From Gari tellinella (Eukaryota > Mollusca > Bivalvia > Cardiida > Psammobiidae), in the NCBI GenBank assembly GCA_922989275.2, contig OV277856.1:85145038-85209037 (forward strand): a stretch of 64,000 nucleotides of DNA. The letters are read 5' to 3'. Positions within the stretch are counted from its first letter, which is position 1, and each line of letters opens with the position of its first letter. Made by a program: the position numbers and the translations under genes. Positions 11,939-22,878 of this stretch are shown here, piece after piece. The notes beneath the pieces were generated by a model. It was not told where the DNA came from. It made no database searches and was given only the letters and a program-made list of their open reading frames with translations.

Positions 11939-12141
11939 TACAGTAAACCTCTCTATAAGGACCATTAAAATGATTGCTTATTGATTGTATAAAAGACAGG
12001 TGACAGCCTAAAGCATGATGACAGTAAAACAGAAAGCTTCTAAAGAAGCTTTCTGTTTTTACCTTGCTTTAAGCAGTCACCTGTCATAAACACCTAAGAA
12101 TTAACACAAATAAGTGGATGTAGTAGAGATATTTTACTGTA
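11939..12141. mobile_element. Family E Tigger-like MITE, copy 1 (defines family)
   Basis: TA-flanked; the left end is CAGTAAACCTCTCTATAAGG and the right end AGTAGAGATATTTTACTG. The core is TAAAGCATGATGACAGTAAA with a tip AAGCTTCTAAAGAAGCTT, closely related to the family C core although the ends are unrelated. The CAGTAAAACCTCTCTATAA type of end and TA duplication suggest a Tigger/pogo transposase. Confidence 0.75.
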
Positions 12142-12401
12142 CTAAGAAATCACAGAGTTTGTTTCAAGCCATACTTATCCAGTAGCATATAGCATACAAA
12201 AAAGAATTTGTTGTTGTTTCTACTAATGTTAAGCGTCCTATGTAAGTTTTTCAGATGCGTCATCCCAAAGTCATCAGAATTGTGACACTGATCAGCATCA
12301 TGCCTATATCCAAATGGGTGCTTCGAAGAGAATGTATGATACCTGTTGTAAACAGTTTGATCTAGATGAGATGCTAAATACTTCAATAATGACATGCTTA
12401 C

Positions 12402-12544
12402 CTTCGTCATGGTCCCATTCTAGCTCTATAGAGTTTGAGCCTTCTGTGTGGGACCTGTCACGTGTCTGTAGTGTGGGAGTGGAAGAACTGTTAGTATCAT
12501 GGTCATCAGTGGACTCTGTAGATACAGACAATACTCTATGATAC
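12402..12544 (-). CDS. AP1AR: AP1AR exon (exon 7 of 8 found)
   Basis: Donor GAAG|GTAAGC at 12401; best acceptor TGTGCAG at 12545. The exon encodes a Ser/Thr-rich linker (RVLSVSTESTDDHDTNSSST...) ending in SIELEWDHDE, with the last codon split to give Asp with the next exon. Vertebrate AP1AR has the same low-complexity Ser/Thr linker followed by a Leu-Glu-Trp-acidic motif. With the TGTGCAG acceptor the exon starts with one base completing a codon, needing two bases from upstream, but the exon at 16750 supplies only one. Either a small unseen exon lies between, or the acceptor is the AG 11 bases inside (exon then ends at 12533), which joins in phase and gives HLRK-VLSVSTES. Confidence 0.8.
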
Positions 12545-12633
12545 CTGCACATAACCTTCATAATCACACATAGAACATCCTTTCACCACTTTACCTATTT
12601 CTAACATAACTGCATTTTCAATCCTTATCTTAT

Positions 12634-12828
12634 AGAGTAAAGTCTCTCTATTACACTAAATTGTGTAAATTATTAGGTGTTGAGGCAGTTGGCTGCTAAA
12701 AGCAAAGTGAACGTAAAACAGAAAGCTCCTTTATGAGCATTCTGTTTTATGTTCCCCTTACTTTAAGCTTTAACCTGTATTTAATGAAATAAATTATCCC
12801 TTTTTAGTGGTGCTAATAGAGAGGTTTA
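12634..12828. mobile_element. Family E MITE, copy 2
   Basis: Left GAGTAAAGTCTCTCTATTAC, right TGCTAATAGAGAGGTTTA; core AAAACAGAAAGCTCC / GAGCATTCTGTTTTA. Ends have lost the terminal CAGT. It sits just upstream, in transcript terms, of AP1AR exon 12402-12544. Confidence 0.65.
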
Positions 12829-12870
12829 ATAATAATAATAATAATTATAATAAAGACTTTATTTCAAGAG
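12826..12870. repeat. AAT microsatellite and poly-AAT retro tail
   Basis: A run of AAT units is followed by ATAAAGACTTTATTTC. This looks like the tail of a short retroelement in an unclear orientation. Confidence 0.5.
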
Positions 12871-13390
12871 GGTAACACAATTAGAACACACAAGCAACTA
12901 ATCTCCCTTGGGCTACCACAGGAGACCTCTGATCAGGATTGGTTTCACTGAACCACACAGAAATGCTCTTTCAGGCTTCTTCCCTGTACTGCTAAATGAG
13001 CAATAGGACCCTATTCATGTGTGCCTGCTCAATACTTTGCCCCATATAAACACCTTTTGGCACCTTACCATTCCTCAGACACGCCTTTTCATGCTTCAGG
13101 CATGTCCAGATAAACACCCAGGACAAAATAGCATACTGACAGATTAATGATAAAAGCAGGGTAAGTAAAGCAGAAAACTCCTTTAGGGGATTTCTGCATA
13201 ACTTTCAGCCTGCTTTAAGCATTAACATGTCTTAATCAGAGACAACAAGATGTATGGGAAAGGGTTAAAGCAGAGTGAACATGAAGCAGAAAACTTTGAC
13301 AGAAGCTTTCAGTTCTACTTCATTTTCAACCTGTATTAAGCCTTAAGTCTTAAACAATGAAATGAGCATAATGAGGAGAAAAGTTCAATT

Positions 13391-13450
13391 CTGTTAGTGT
13401 CATGGTCATAAGTGAACTCTGTATATACTGAAAAAAAAGCAACGATATCC
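13391..13450 (-). pseudogene. Partial duplicate of AP1AR exon 12402-12544
   Basis: This intronic segment aligns without gaps over most of its length to 12488-12545, the 5' part of the neighbouring exon. Shared blocks on the plus strand include CTGTTAG, TCATGGTCAT, AGTG and ACTCTGTA. On the minus strand it is preceded by a strong acceptor (CTTTTTTTTCAG) and reads TEFTYDHDTN in the phase left by exon 16750-16832, against TESTDDHDTN in the exon. No matching donor is apparent, so it is probably a decayed duplicate, though a cryptic exon cannot be excluded. Confidence 0.65.
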
Positions 13451-13462
13451 TAAAGTAGGTTT

Positions 13463-14823
13463 AACAAGAGCACCGCAAGCCGGGCACAATATACGCCCGT
13501 CAAATCGATATTAGAATGTAGTCATACTAAAACCCTATCAAGCTAAAGTGAACAAAATGGGAAGAACCCTGAAAGTTAGGGGTCATATGCTGACCAAGTT
13601 TCAAAAGGATTGGAATAAATTTGTTTGAGAAAGAGAGCGGACAAACAAAAAAATGCCCGTTTTTGACTATAAAAGGGACATAACTCTTAAATGTCAGGGG
13701 CAATCTTGCTGGTTATCAAACATGACCCAGACATTAAAGTCATACACATGCTGCCAAGTTGAGTTTCAAAAGGATTGGAATAAATTTGTTTGAGTTAGAG
13801 AGCGGACAAACTAAAAAATGCCCGTTTTTGACAAAATAAGGGGCATAACTCTTGAATGTCTTCGGAAATCTTGCTGGTTATGGAACATAATTGAGACATT
13901 ATGGTAATACACATGCTGACCAAGTTTCAAAAGGATTGGAATAAATTTGTTTGAGTAAGAGAGCGGACAAACTAAAAAATGCCCGTTTTAGATGAAAAAG
14001 GGGCATAACTCTTGACTGTATGTGGCAATCTTGCTGGTTATGGAATATAACCGAGATATTATGGTCATACACATGCTGAACAAGTTTCAAAAGGATTGGA
14101 ATAAATTTGTTTGAGTAAGGGCGCGGACAAACTAAAATATGCCCGTTTTTGACGATAAAAGGGGCATAACTCTTGAATGTCAGGGGCAATCCTGCTGGTT
14201 ATCGAACTTGACCGAGATATTATGGTCATACACATGCTGACAAAGTTTCAAAAAGATTAAAATAAATTTGTTTGAGTTAGAGAGCGGACAAACTAAAATA
14301 TGCCCGTTTTTTACAAAAAAGGGGCATAACTCTTGAATGTCTACGGCAATCCTGCTGGTTATCGAACTTGACCGAGATATTATGGTCATACACATGCTGA
14401 CAAAGTTTCATAAGGATTAAAATAAATTTGTTTGAGTTAGAGAGCGGACATGAAATGCCCATTTTTGAAGAAAAAAAGGGCATAACTCTTGAATGTCTGG
14501 GGCAATCTTGCTGGTTATCGAACTTGACCGAGGTATTATGGTCATACACGTTCTGACTTAGTTTCAAAAGGATTGGAATAAATTTGTTTGAGCTAGAGAG
14601 CGGACATGAAATGCCCATTTTTGACGAAAAAAAGGGGCATAACTCTTGAATGTCTGGGGCAATCTTGCTGGTTATCGAATTTGACCGAGATATTATGGTC
14701 ATACACATTCTGACTAAGTTTCAAAAGGATTGGACTAAATTTGTTTGAGGTAGAGAGCGGACATGCAAAAGTTAACGGACGGACAGACGGACGGACAGCG
14801 CCACGACATAATACGTCCCGTCT
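13463..14823 (+). mobile_element. P1: pearl/Helentron-like element with ~160-bp monomers
   Basis: It starts AACAAGAG (13463-13470), followed by a CGGGC/GCCCG hairpin (13481-13499). It then holds about seven tandem monomers of about 160 bp, each with GGGCATAACTCTTGAATGTC and GGATTGGAATAAATTTGTTT, and ends in a GACGGACGGAC-rich tract and ACATAATACGTCCCGTC. The architecture (5' signature, tandem core, GAC-rich 3' end) matches bivalve 'pearl' elements, which have been related to Helentrons. No Rep/helicase is present, so it is non-autonomous. The 70-143-codon frames inside simply follow the monomer. Confidence 0.75.
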
Positions 14824-14840
14824 GAAGGATTAGCAGAAAA

Positions 14841-15033
14841 CAGAGCTCCAGATAAGAGGGAGTAAACTGACCAAAGCCAACACCTTTTCACTCATTTCAG
14901 CACCAAATCCTATGGTGTTACTACTCAATAGAATCGTCTCTTCGAGACAATACTAATGAGTAGTGACACCATAGTGTTTAATGCAGAAATAAAGATTTTA
15001 GTTTTTGAAATACTCCCCTTATCTGGAGCTCTG
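14841..15033. mobile_element. Family D hAT-like MITE, copy 2
   Basis: Ends CAGAGCTCCAGATAAGAGG and, inverted, CAGAGCTCCAGATAAGGGG; central hairpin with CTCAATAGAATCGTCTC arms. It lies between P1 and P2a. Confidence 0.8.
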
Positions 15034-15077
15034 AGACAAATATTGAAATTCACCCATTTTTTAAACTTCAGACTTTG

Positions 15078-16312
15078 AACAAGAGGGCCTGAAGGCCATG
15101 ATATCGCTCACCTGTTGTAATGAAACTTTATAGCTATACCTTTCTGTTTCACCCTTTTTAATCTAAATCCATTCAAATTTGTAGTATAGCATGTAAACAA
15201 TTCTAGTATAGTAGAGTACATCAAGGGCAGATAACTAGAGCCTATACAATACTGAAATGACGCCTTTTCTAGCATTACAAAGTATATCAAGGGCAGATAA
15301 CTATTGCCACAATGATTAGATTTCAACAAATAATTGCACTCCTTTGAGAACATATAGCTATTTACTTTGTGTGCAAGTATAATCAAAATCTATTGAAAAC
15401 TGTAGTTGCAAGTGTGTAAACGCTGTAAAATATGGCATTTTCAGCAATTCAAAGGTAGATAACTCTTGATTTATTGGTCTGATTTCAACCATAATCACCC
15501 TTTTTCGAACTTTTATGGTCATATACAATCTGGGCAAGTTTAAGAAAGCTTGGATAAATATTGTGGCCTCTAGAGTGTAAACACTGTTAAATATATCATT
15601 TTCAGCAATTCAAAGGTAGATATCTCTTGACCTATCGATCCGATTACAACCATAAACAAACTCATTCGAAGTCTTATGATAATATACATTCTGAGCATGT
15701 TTTAGAAAGATTGGATAAAATTTGTGGCCTCCAGAGTGTCAACACCCTTAAATATGGCATTTTCAGCAATTTAAAGGTAGATAACTCTCATCCTATTAGT
15801 CCGATTTCAACCATAATCTAACTCATCTGAACTCTTATAGTCATATACAATCCGAGCAAGTTTAAGATAGATTGGATAAAAATTGTGGCCTCTAGAGTGT
15901 AAACACCGTTAAATATGGCATTTTCAGCAGTTCAAAGGTAGATATAACTCTTGATCTATTTGTCTGATTTCAACCATAATCGAACTCATTCGAACCCTTA
16001 TGGTCATATACAATCTGGGCTTGTTTTAGAAAGATTCAATAAATATTGTGGCCTCTAGAGTGTAAACACTGTTAAATATGGCATTTTCAGCAATTCAAAG
16101 GTAGATAACTATTGATCTATTTGTCTGATTTCAACCATAATCGAACTCATCCGAACTCTTATGGTAAAATACCATCTGAACAAGTTTGAGAACGATTTGA
16201 TAAATATTGTAGCCTCTAGAGTGTAAACACTTAAATTGTTGACGACGAACGACGCACGACGGACATTCAAGGATTGCAAAAGCTCACCCTGAGCTAGCTC
16301 AGGTGAGCTAAA
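15078..16312 (+). mobile_element. P2a: pearl/Helentron-like element with ~161-bp monomers
   Basis: It starts AACAAGAG (15078-15085) followed at once by the hairpin GGCCT-GA-AGGCC. About five monomers each contain AAATATGGCATTTTCAGCAA and CTGATTTCAACCATAATC. After the array comes GACGACGAACGACGCACGAC, then a terminal palindrome AGCTCACC...GGTGAGCT (about 16281-16309). A 3' terminal palindrome is a Helitron/Helentron hallmark. It serves as the unfilled-site reference for the insertion in P2b. Confidence 0.8.
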
Positions 16313-16749
16313 AAGAAAACAAATACCAGTAATGCGACTTCAGATAATAGTTCTCATTTTGAAAGCATTCTGTAGAATAAAAACATTCAATTTTGACTGT
16401 CTTTTGTTGGATTTTTTAATACATGTAGATAAAAAACTTGGATCATTTTCTAGTGCTCATTTCAATATTTTTTTTTGCTTTTAATCTTTTCAAAGCAATT
16501 TATATATAGTTACCTCTAAAGATTTCTTACATTACAAATATCTCTTAATACATTCAAACCATACTATCAAGAATCCTAAAAAAATCATTGTTTATTGTAA
16601 GTGTTAAGGACAGGTGTCTGATTAAAGCTATATGAAAGTAAAACAGAAAGTATACACAGCTTCCACTTGTCTTTAACATCATCAAGTAGTACTCCTTTCA
16701 GTGGTCAAATAAGTGATATATATATATATTGTTTAACAGTATAACTTAC

Positions 16750-16832
16750 CTTTCCGTAAATGGGCAGTTGCCTTTAATGAGCGGGATCTGACACTTTCTA
16801 AAAACATTTCAAAATCGTCTTCCCCTCCAGCT
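16750..16832 (-). CDS. AP1AR: AP1AR exon (exon 6 of 8 found), EDDFE motif
   Basis: Acceptor CATGTTTCAG at 16833 and donor AAAG|GTAAGT at 16749. Joined in phase 2 to exon 17840-18006 it reads V-AGGEDDFEMFLESVRSRSLK, then ATAHLRK. The EDDFExxL-type acidic-Phe motif is strongly characteristic of AP1AR and is a gamma-ear binding type motif (consensus acidic-F-x-x-hydrophobic). The exon leaves one base (G) for the next exon, which creates the phase problem described at 12402. Confidence 0.85.
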
Positions 16833-16983
16833 CTGAAACATGAAACCGTGATAATAAACTTACGAAAAGCTATCCTCCTAAAAACGGCCATAATTCATTT
16901 CAGGATTGAAAAGAAAATTGAAAAAATTTATAATCACTTTCCATGACAAAGAAATTCTTAACCCTTAACTTTGCTACAGTAAC

Positions 16984-17233
16984 ATACCCATTATCCAATA
17001 ATTATGACTTTTTACGCCTTTTATCTATTCCCCAACTGAGGAAAATAAATCCAGTTTATACTGTCATGAATATGCTGCATAAGAATTATTTTCTATATCC
17101 TAGTAAAATATAGCTTAAAGCAGGCTGAAAGTAAAGCAGAATGTGCTTTAAGGCACACTCTGCTATACTTTCAACCTGCTTTAGGTGGTCTCCTGTCTTC
17201 AAAACTAGAAACAGGGTATGGGGTAATGGTTTA
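16984..17233. mobile_element. Family C MITE, copy 3
   Basis: Left CCCATTATCC, right TATGGGGTAATGGTTTAA; core GCAGAATGTGCTTTAAGGCAC. It lies in the 1-kb intron between AP1AR exons 17840 and 16832. Confidence 0.7.
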
Positions 17234-17574
17234 AAAACTGTTGTCTGCTTTTTTCTTTCACCATTCTGTATTTTAGGCTTTTAGAAAGAAGATGGTCTAT
17301 GAGTGTCAAAAAGTCTGGATCCAGATCAGACACTGGTCACTGCTTTAAGTAGTGTCTGAATTGGATCCAAACTGGTTAAAAATGTTGGTCAAGTTGCAAT
17401 CAGCACTCTAATGGTTTACTGACAATTGATTATCTCTAGAACAAGTCAAGTTATAACATAATTCAAACCTGCACACTTGTAACAGGTAAATCCATCAGAT
17501 CATCCTCTTTGTCTATAGTTTACCAGTTGAAACTAATTAGTGAGTTTGCCAGGTCTGATCTGGATATAAACTGA

Positions 17575-17760
17575 TACAGTAAAACCTCTCTATAATGGCC
17601 ACTATTTTTGTTGATTATTGGGTGTTGAAGACAGGTGATTGCTTAAAGCAAGGTGACAGTGAAACAGAAAGCTCCTTAAGGCATCCTTAAGCTATCACCT
17701 GTCTTTGATACTATGATAAATCCTTCGTTTTAGTGGTCGTAATAGAGAGGTTTTACTGTA
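17575..17760. mobile_element. Family E Tigger-like MITE, copy 3
   Basis: TA-flanked with CAGTAAAACCTCTCTATAAT and AATAGAGAGGTTTTACTG ends. The core is partly deleted: one arm CAGTGAAACAGAAAGCTCC is kept and the other arm is short. It lies 80 bp from an AP1AR exon donor. Confidence 0.75.
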
Positions 17761-17839
17761 GTATTATACATAATTATGTCAGTAAAGTCACCACTAGCAC
17801 TCTAATTGAAACATGAGTATTAATTAACACTCAACTTAC

Positions 17840-18006
17840 ACCTCCCATTCTCCATCTACCCCTGACTTCCATGACTTTGGACCATTACTGGTGGCTTTGG
17901 CTGCATCCTCTTTCTTTTTCTGTAGTTGAGCAATTCTTGCTGCCTCTCTCTTGGCTTCATAGTAAGTTTCCTCTTCTCTCCGTAGCTCCTCCTCCTCCTC
18001 ATGCAA
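17840..18006 (-). CDS. AP1AR: AP1AR exon (exon 5 of 8 found), acidic/basic coiled-coil
   Basis: Acceptor TTTTAACAG at 18007 and donor GAGGT|GTAAGT at 17839. It encodes LHEEEEELRREEETYYEAKR followed by EAARIAQLQKKKEDAAK, a highly charged helix, then a less ordered tail ending GEWEV. The LxEEExLRxEEExxYxAxREAAR pattern is the signature segment of AP1AR, where the central region is helical and contacts the kinesin-1 light chain and membranes according to published work. It joins upstream in phase 0 and downstream in phase 2. This exon gives the clearest single match to the family. Confidence 0.88.
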
Positions 18007-18068
18007 CTGTTAAAACATAAAGTCAAAATACACTGCTACTTCTAGGCATACAGACAGAAATGAGCATC

Positions 18069-18319
18069 TTAACTGTTTCCTCCCTGAAACCTCAAATGAG
18101 ATATTCTAATTTTCAAATTAGTCCAATCCATTGTTGACTTCTTACAGTTGATTTATACAATATATGTCAAAATTACAAACAGTGTAGACCCTGATCAGAG
18201 GGCTCCTTAAGGAGCCCTCTGATCAGGGTCTACACTGTTTGCATAGGACATGTGTACTCCTCACATATACTCTGTCTGCAAATGATGCATATATGCGTGA
18301 CAAGGGTTCAAAGGGTTAA
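18069..18319. mobile_element. Family A TTAA MITE, well-preserved copy
   Basis: TTAA at 18069-18072 and 18316-18319. The central hairpin (18177-18243) is essentially perfect, with arms AAACAGTGTAGACCCTGATC and tip GCTCCTTAAGGAGC. It is one of the youngest-looking copies and lies 60 bp upstream (transcript sense) of an AP1AR exon acceptor. Confidence 0.85.
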
Positions 18320-18454
18320 ATGGCAGGTGGCTGCTTAGTGTAGATTATCAGTAATGCAGTAGGCCCACATATTAGAAGCTTTATAACGTTGGGGCCATGT
18401 CATCTGATCTGGGTAATAACTGTTTACATGGGTCTAACAAACTCATCAAGTGTT

Positions 18455-18455
<1 letters not shown>

Positions 18456-18485
<30 letters not shown>

Positions 18486-18486
18486 A
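18456..18486. repeat. CAT/CAG trinucleotide microsatellite
   Basis: Seven or so CAT units run directly into CAG units. Intronic and non-coding. Confidence 0.85.
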
Positions 18487-18511
18487 TATTAGTTGCAAAA
18501 CTCTGTATAAA

Positions 18512-18922
18512 TTGCAGTAGAACTTCATTGATATTTCAAACTTGCTTGAGAAACTTGAATTTTTCAATCTTTCTACAGATGAAATTCATTATTTCTGAGG
18601 ATTCTCTGTTAAATCGAACGTATCTTTATTTCAAAGTTAAAATGTGACTTAGGAACTTTTAAATTTGAAATACTGATATGTTTGACTTCATTTCAATTAT
18701 TTATGCTGTAAATTGTAGCTATTTTCTAAGAATGATTACCTTGGTTTTATTACACTTTAGCGTAAGGTTTGTATGCTTAAATGTTGAAAAATTTAACTTT
18801 AATATGATATACCTTGCTATTTGTAACAGCTATCAGAAAGAAAACGTGACAAAGGTTTGAAAGTGTATCTCATATTATGAGACACCCTGTTAGTGAGTTC
18901 AAGGTATCGAAGTTTGACTGTT
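18512..18922. mobile_element. Family F Tigger-like element, longer copy
   Basis: Left CAGTAGAACTTCATTGATAT, right AAGGTATCGAAGTTTGACTG. At about 410 bp it is longer than the other family F copies and keeps the TTTCAAAGTTAAAATGTGAC hinge seen in them. The 60-65-codon frames inside have no recognisable motif. Confidence 0.6.
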
Positions 18923-19403
18923 TCAGAAAGACAAAATATAAGTACATGTTTGGAAAATTGATCATCAGTTTCTGTTCCCCTGACATATAATAGAGAACAT
19001 TATCTGTCCTAAATGTAACACAGAATTTGACAATAAATACAAATAATTTTCACCTTAATTTGACATGAAATATGTATAACAAGCACAGTATCATATCAAA
19101 ATATACAAGCTCAAATACCAGGACAGGCTCTTGTGAGAATTGTTACCCATGGATCAACAGATTGATTTTAACCAGTTTCCCTCATAGATATGCCCTTTTC
19201 CAAGCCTAACTTTATCTGTTCCTCTAAGATACTCTAAGTACCTGACTGTCTGACTTTTGGCTTTTTGAAGCAGACTTGAAGTAATTTGGAAGAAATCTCC
19301 ATATTATGGATTTGAGGGAAAACATTAACAAAATCTCAATATAGTCTGAACTATTGCAATAAGCAAAAGAATAGCACTGTTTAAACTGCATCAACTGATT
19401 GAG

Positions 19404-19653
19404 TTAACCCTTTACTCCACCGATATATTTATGCCTTTAATTCATTCCTCCACTGAAGAAAATAGTTCCACTTTATACAGTTGTGAATATGCACCGTAGG
19501 AAATATTTTCAATATTCTAGCAGATAGTATTGCTCAAAGCAGGCTGAAAGTAAAGCAGAATGTGCCATAAGGCACATTCTGCTTTACGTTCAACCTGCTT
19601 TAGGTGTTTACCTGCCTTCAACACTAGAAACAGGCTATGGGGTAAAGAGTTAA
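19404..19653. mobile_element. Family C TTAA MITE, copy 4
   Basis: TTAA at both ends (19404-19407, 19650-19653), left CCCTTTACTCCACCG, right CTATGGGGTAAAGAG. The core hairpin around GCAGAATGTGCC / GGCACATTCTGC is intact. Confidence 0.8.
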
Positions 19654-21436
19654 AGATATGAGTTTGACGGACATTTAGCTGTTAGCTGATAAAGTCACAT
19701 ATGAGTTCCAAACAAATTCACACAGACTTCTGACATTTTCAACACTAAGTGACTGCCATCTGCTAAAATTCTTTAACTAATACACTCTTTTTTATATACA
19801 CAGTAACAGGATCTGAGTAACAGACAGTTTGGACCAAGATCAGGCACACCAAATGTGGGGTCTGATGTGGACTGCATCTGTAAAGGTCTTTAAGATAGGT
19901 TTTCATTGATGAAAGGATCAAACAAAAACTTCAAACTTCAAAGAATGTAGGGGTGCAGAATTATGTTACATAACATAAAATCATATAATGAACTTTCTTC
20001 ACTGAAGCATTGTTTATAACATATTTCAAATGAATTTACAAAACCAGAATATTTCAGGGTCAAATGTTGCATGTCACTACTTCATTTATTGTCTGCTTGT
20101 CTATGGTTTGTGATTACTTCTATGAAGTTCATTCACTGCCATATTCTCTCCATAAAATGTGCTCTCTGCTTACTTTTTCTTGATTATAGATAATGCACTA
20201 AGATAAAAAAACAAACAAAAAAAAACAAACAACAAAAACAGTAATATGGGTGACATCACAGATTTGATCCTGATCATATGCCGAGTAATATGTATCTAAT
20301 TTGGACCCAGACTGTTCACAACTGCCAATTGTAACAATACAGATTAGCCAAGGCACTGCAGCGAAATGGTTACCGTAAGCAGACTGGGAAATTTTAATTT
20401 ACAAAAATAACAGCAGTTCTCAGAGGATACATATATTATATTCACCATTTCTTGACGAAAATAACTTAAGCATCAATCAATTTGAATTCCAGACAACATG
20501 CTGATTTACATGGCATCTCATCAAGAGTTTAACTGTTTAATTGCAATTTAGCACAATTCTAGGCTATATGGCTGTCCTGAATTCTAAAAGATCAGTTTCG
20601 TTATTACATTGAGCAATATAACCTATACCTTAGTTGACGTTTAGAAATGATTTTTTTTCATATATTAATGAGAACCCAGAGTTTGCATTGTTTCAGGTTT
20701 TACCCATGCAAATTCCAAGTCTGGCACTCTGCACACAACCAACAATTGAAGCATTGTTCTAGCTGCACCCTTACGATTGATAAAGATGTCCTCAAATATG
20801 CACTGTTGAAACATATATTGAAGATCTAAATGAATTATTACATTAAAAAACTATGCCTTTTCACACTATAACCTGATTCTCGTAGAAATGCTGTTTTCAG
20901 TCATCTAACAGGTCGTCCTGATAAAGAGCCATATTAACAGTTAACTTTTCCTATATCCTATATCCTGGCAGGTGGCTGCTTATAGCAGTCTAACAGTAAA
21001 TTCAAGGAAATTTTCAGCATTATGTGTGTAGAGTCAATATTGCATAAGCTTTTCAAGACAATGTGTTTCAACATGTTTTCTTTAATATGTCTGTGTAGTC
21101 CAATGCCAAAGCTATGATTCTATGCCAATTTATCCTATAATAATACTAACTCCAGTCTTAACACTCATTCATATCATATGTATTTATGCAACAACATAAA
21201 AGAGCGCTATATGATATATTCACTCAATCCATAAAAAGCCGAACACAAATAGCACAATACTTCCAATAAATTGTCCTGAAATCAAATTGTAGTCTAGAAA
21301 TGTTTTTTCTCAAATGCTTTTTCTTCTATTTATATGTATATAAAGTGTGATATATTGTTTATTTAGAGAGAAAACCTTTATGCATTAATAACCTTTCCTT
21401 TGAGCAGCTAGGCTGGAATTTTAGTTTGGATCCAAT
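19654..21436. other. AP1AR intron sequence, no gene seen
   Basis: AT-rich, with eroded hairpins of the GGATCC...GGATCC type near 19828-19875 and 20255-20330. No splice-flanked reading frame was found. Part of the 5.9-kb intron between exons 23870 and 18006. Confidence 0.5.
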
Positions 21437-21691
21437 TTAACCCATTACCCAATAAATACGCCTATTAACACCTTTAAATCAGTCATTCCCTTCAGAAAAT
21501 AGTTCCAATTTTTACAGTCATGAACATGTTCTTTAAATAATATTTTCAGTATTCTGGCAGATGGTAGCTTAAAGCAGGCTGAAAGTAAAGCAGAATGTGC
21601 CTTAAGGCACATTCTGCTTTACTTTCAACCTGCTTTAAGTGGTCACCTGTCTTCAAAACTAGAAATATGCTATGGGATAACCGTAAAGGGT
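21437..21691. mobile_element. Family C TTAA MITE, copy 5
   Basis: Left TTAACCCATTACCCAATAAA, right CTATGGGATAACC. The central hairpin (about 21568-21640) is near-perfect, with AAAGCAGGCTGAAAGTAAAG arms and tip GTGCCTTAAGGCAC. The two overlapping frames on opposite strands are arm readings. Confidence 0.8.
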
Positions 21692-22056
21692 TCAAGTACC
21701 TAGTCATTTGGTTACTGATAGAGATCAAAAACGTACTACCATGTACAACATTCTTATTGATACATGTAGTTTCCAAAGTGTGATAGCACAAAAACTAAAC
21801 TTGGATATTAAAAATCTGCAGACAAAAAAACCGAGAATGTTAAAGCTCAAATTGATGTATTAATGTGATTAAGATATAATAACAAGACTACTTTGAGCAT
21901 GTCAGGGAGACCTCCATGGCTGAGCAGTCAAGGTCTCTGAGTGATAATCACTTACGTTCTCTCTGACTGTACAACTTATTCACCAGACTGTACAGAACTA
22001 CAGTGTATTGTCCTCGTACAAATGCTGTGCCAAGCATAGTTACAAATTTATAAGCA

Positions 22057-22309
22057 GATTACCCCATAGTCTGTTTTTTTCTTGTATGGAAGATATGTGA
22101 CTTCTCAAAGCAGATTGAAAGTAAAGCGGAATGCGCCTTAAGGCGCATTCTGCTTTACTTTCAGCCTGCTTAAAGCTTAAATCTACCAAGATATATAAAA
22201 TAGATCTTAATATGGTAAATGTTCATGACTGTATAAAGTAGAACTATTTTCTTCAGTGGAGCAAAAAATAAGAGGCGTAAAAAGGCGTATTTATGGGGTA
22301 ATGGGTTAA
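22057..22309. mobile_element. Family C MITE, copy 6 (reverse orientation)
   Basis: Left GATTACCCCATAGTCTG, right TTATGGGGTAATGGGTTAA; hairpin tip GCGCCTTAAGGCGC. Orientation is opposite to copies 4 and 5, as judged from the GAGGCGTAAAAAGGCGTA side. Confidence 0.75.
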
Positions 22310-22399
22310 TCAAATAGTACACAGTCAATTCATTATACCAACCTGCATGTCCTTGTTAACAATATACTGTTTACCATTTAAATGCTCCTGGGTGCAATG

Positions 22400-22523
22400 C
22401 ATACGTTTAAAGCAGGCTAAAAGTAAAGCAGAATGCTACTTAAGGAGCATTTTGCTTTACTTTCAGCTTCCTTTGAGCAACCACCTGTCTTCAATACTAA
22501 AACCAACTAAAGGGAAGGGTTAA
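22400..22523. repeat. Family C core fragment
   Basis: The hairpin core (AAAGTAAAGCAGAATGCTAC / GGAGCATTTTGCTTTACTTT) and right flank end in AAGGGAAGGGTTAA. The left flank is shortened. Confidence 0.6.
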
Positions 22524-22878
22524 AGAGCAGTAAGTTTTTAGTTAAGTTCAGTTGTTTTTTTATAGTTATTTTCGGCAGCTAAAGTGGGTATATATCAGAG
22601 AGGAAGCATTTGAACATCGATGATACATTGTACTTTTTACAACAATGATAACAATGGCTCCAGAATAAATGCATTTTTCAAATGTTAAACTCTTATATCT
22701 CCTATAAATTATGTTCGGAAAATTTATTAAGATTCGCTTTGAGGATATAGTTCTAATGAGTAGTCATGTTACCATGGTTAAAATGGTGAAGAGTAAATAA
22801 ATCAAATGCTAAAATGATTAGCATTCCTTTCCATCGTCTAAATACTAATATCATGAGAATGTATTTTCCTATTCATCT

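Noticed and set aside
14277..14708. 143-codon minus frame and its neighbours in 13899-14395
   Set aside because: The peptide repeats with the ~160-bp monomers of P1; it is a reading of a tandem repeat.
13463..16312. Tandem arrays considered as CRISPR or satellite arrays
   Set aside because: Monomers are 160 bp and diverged, without spacers, and are bounded by specific element ends; this is eukaryotic DNA.
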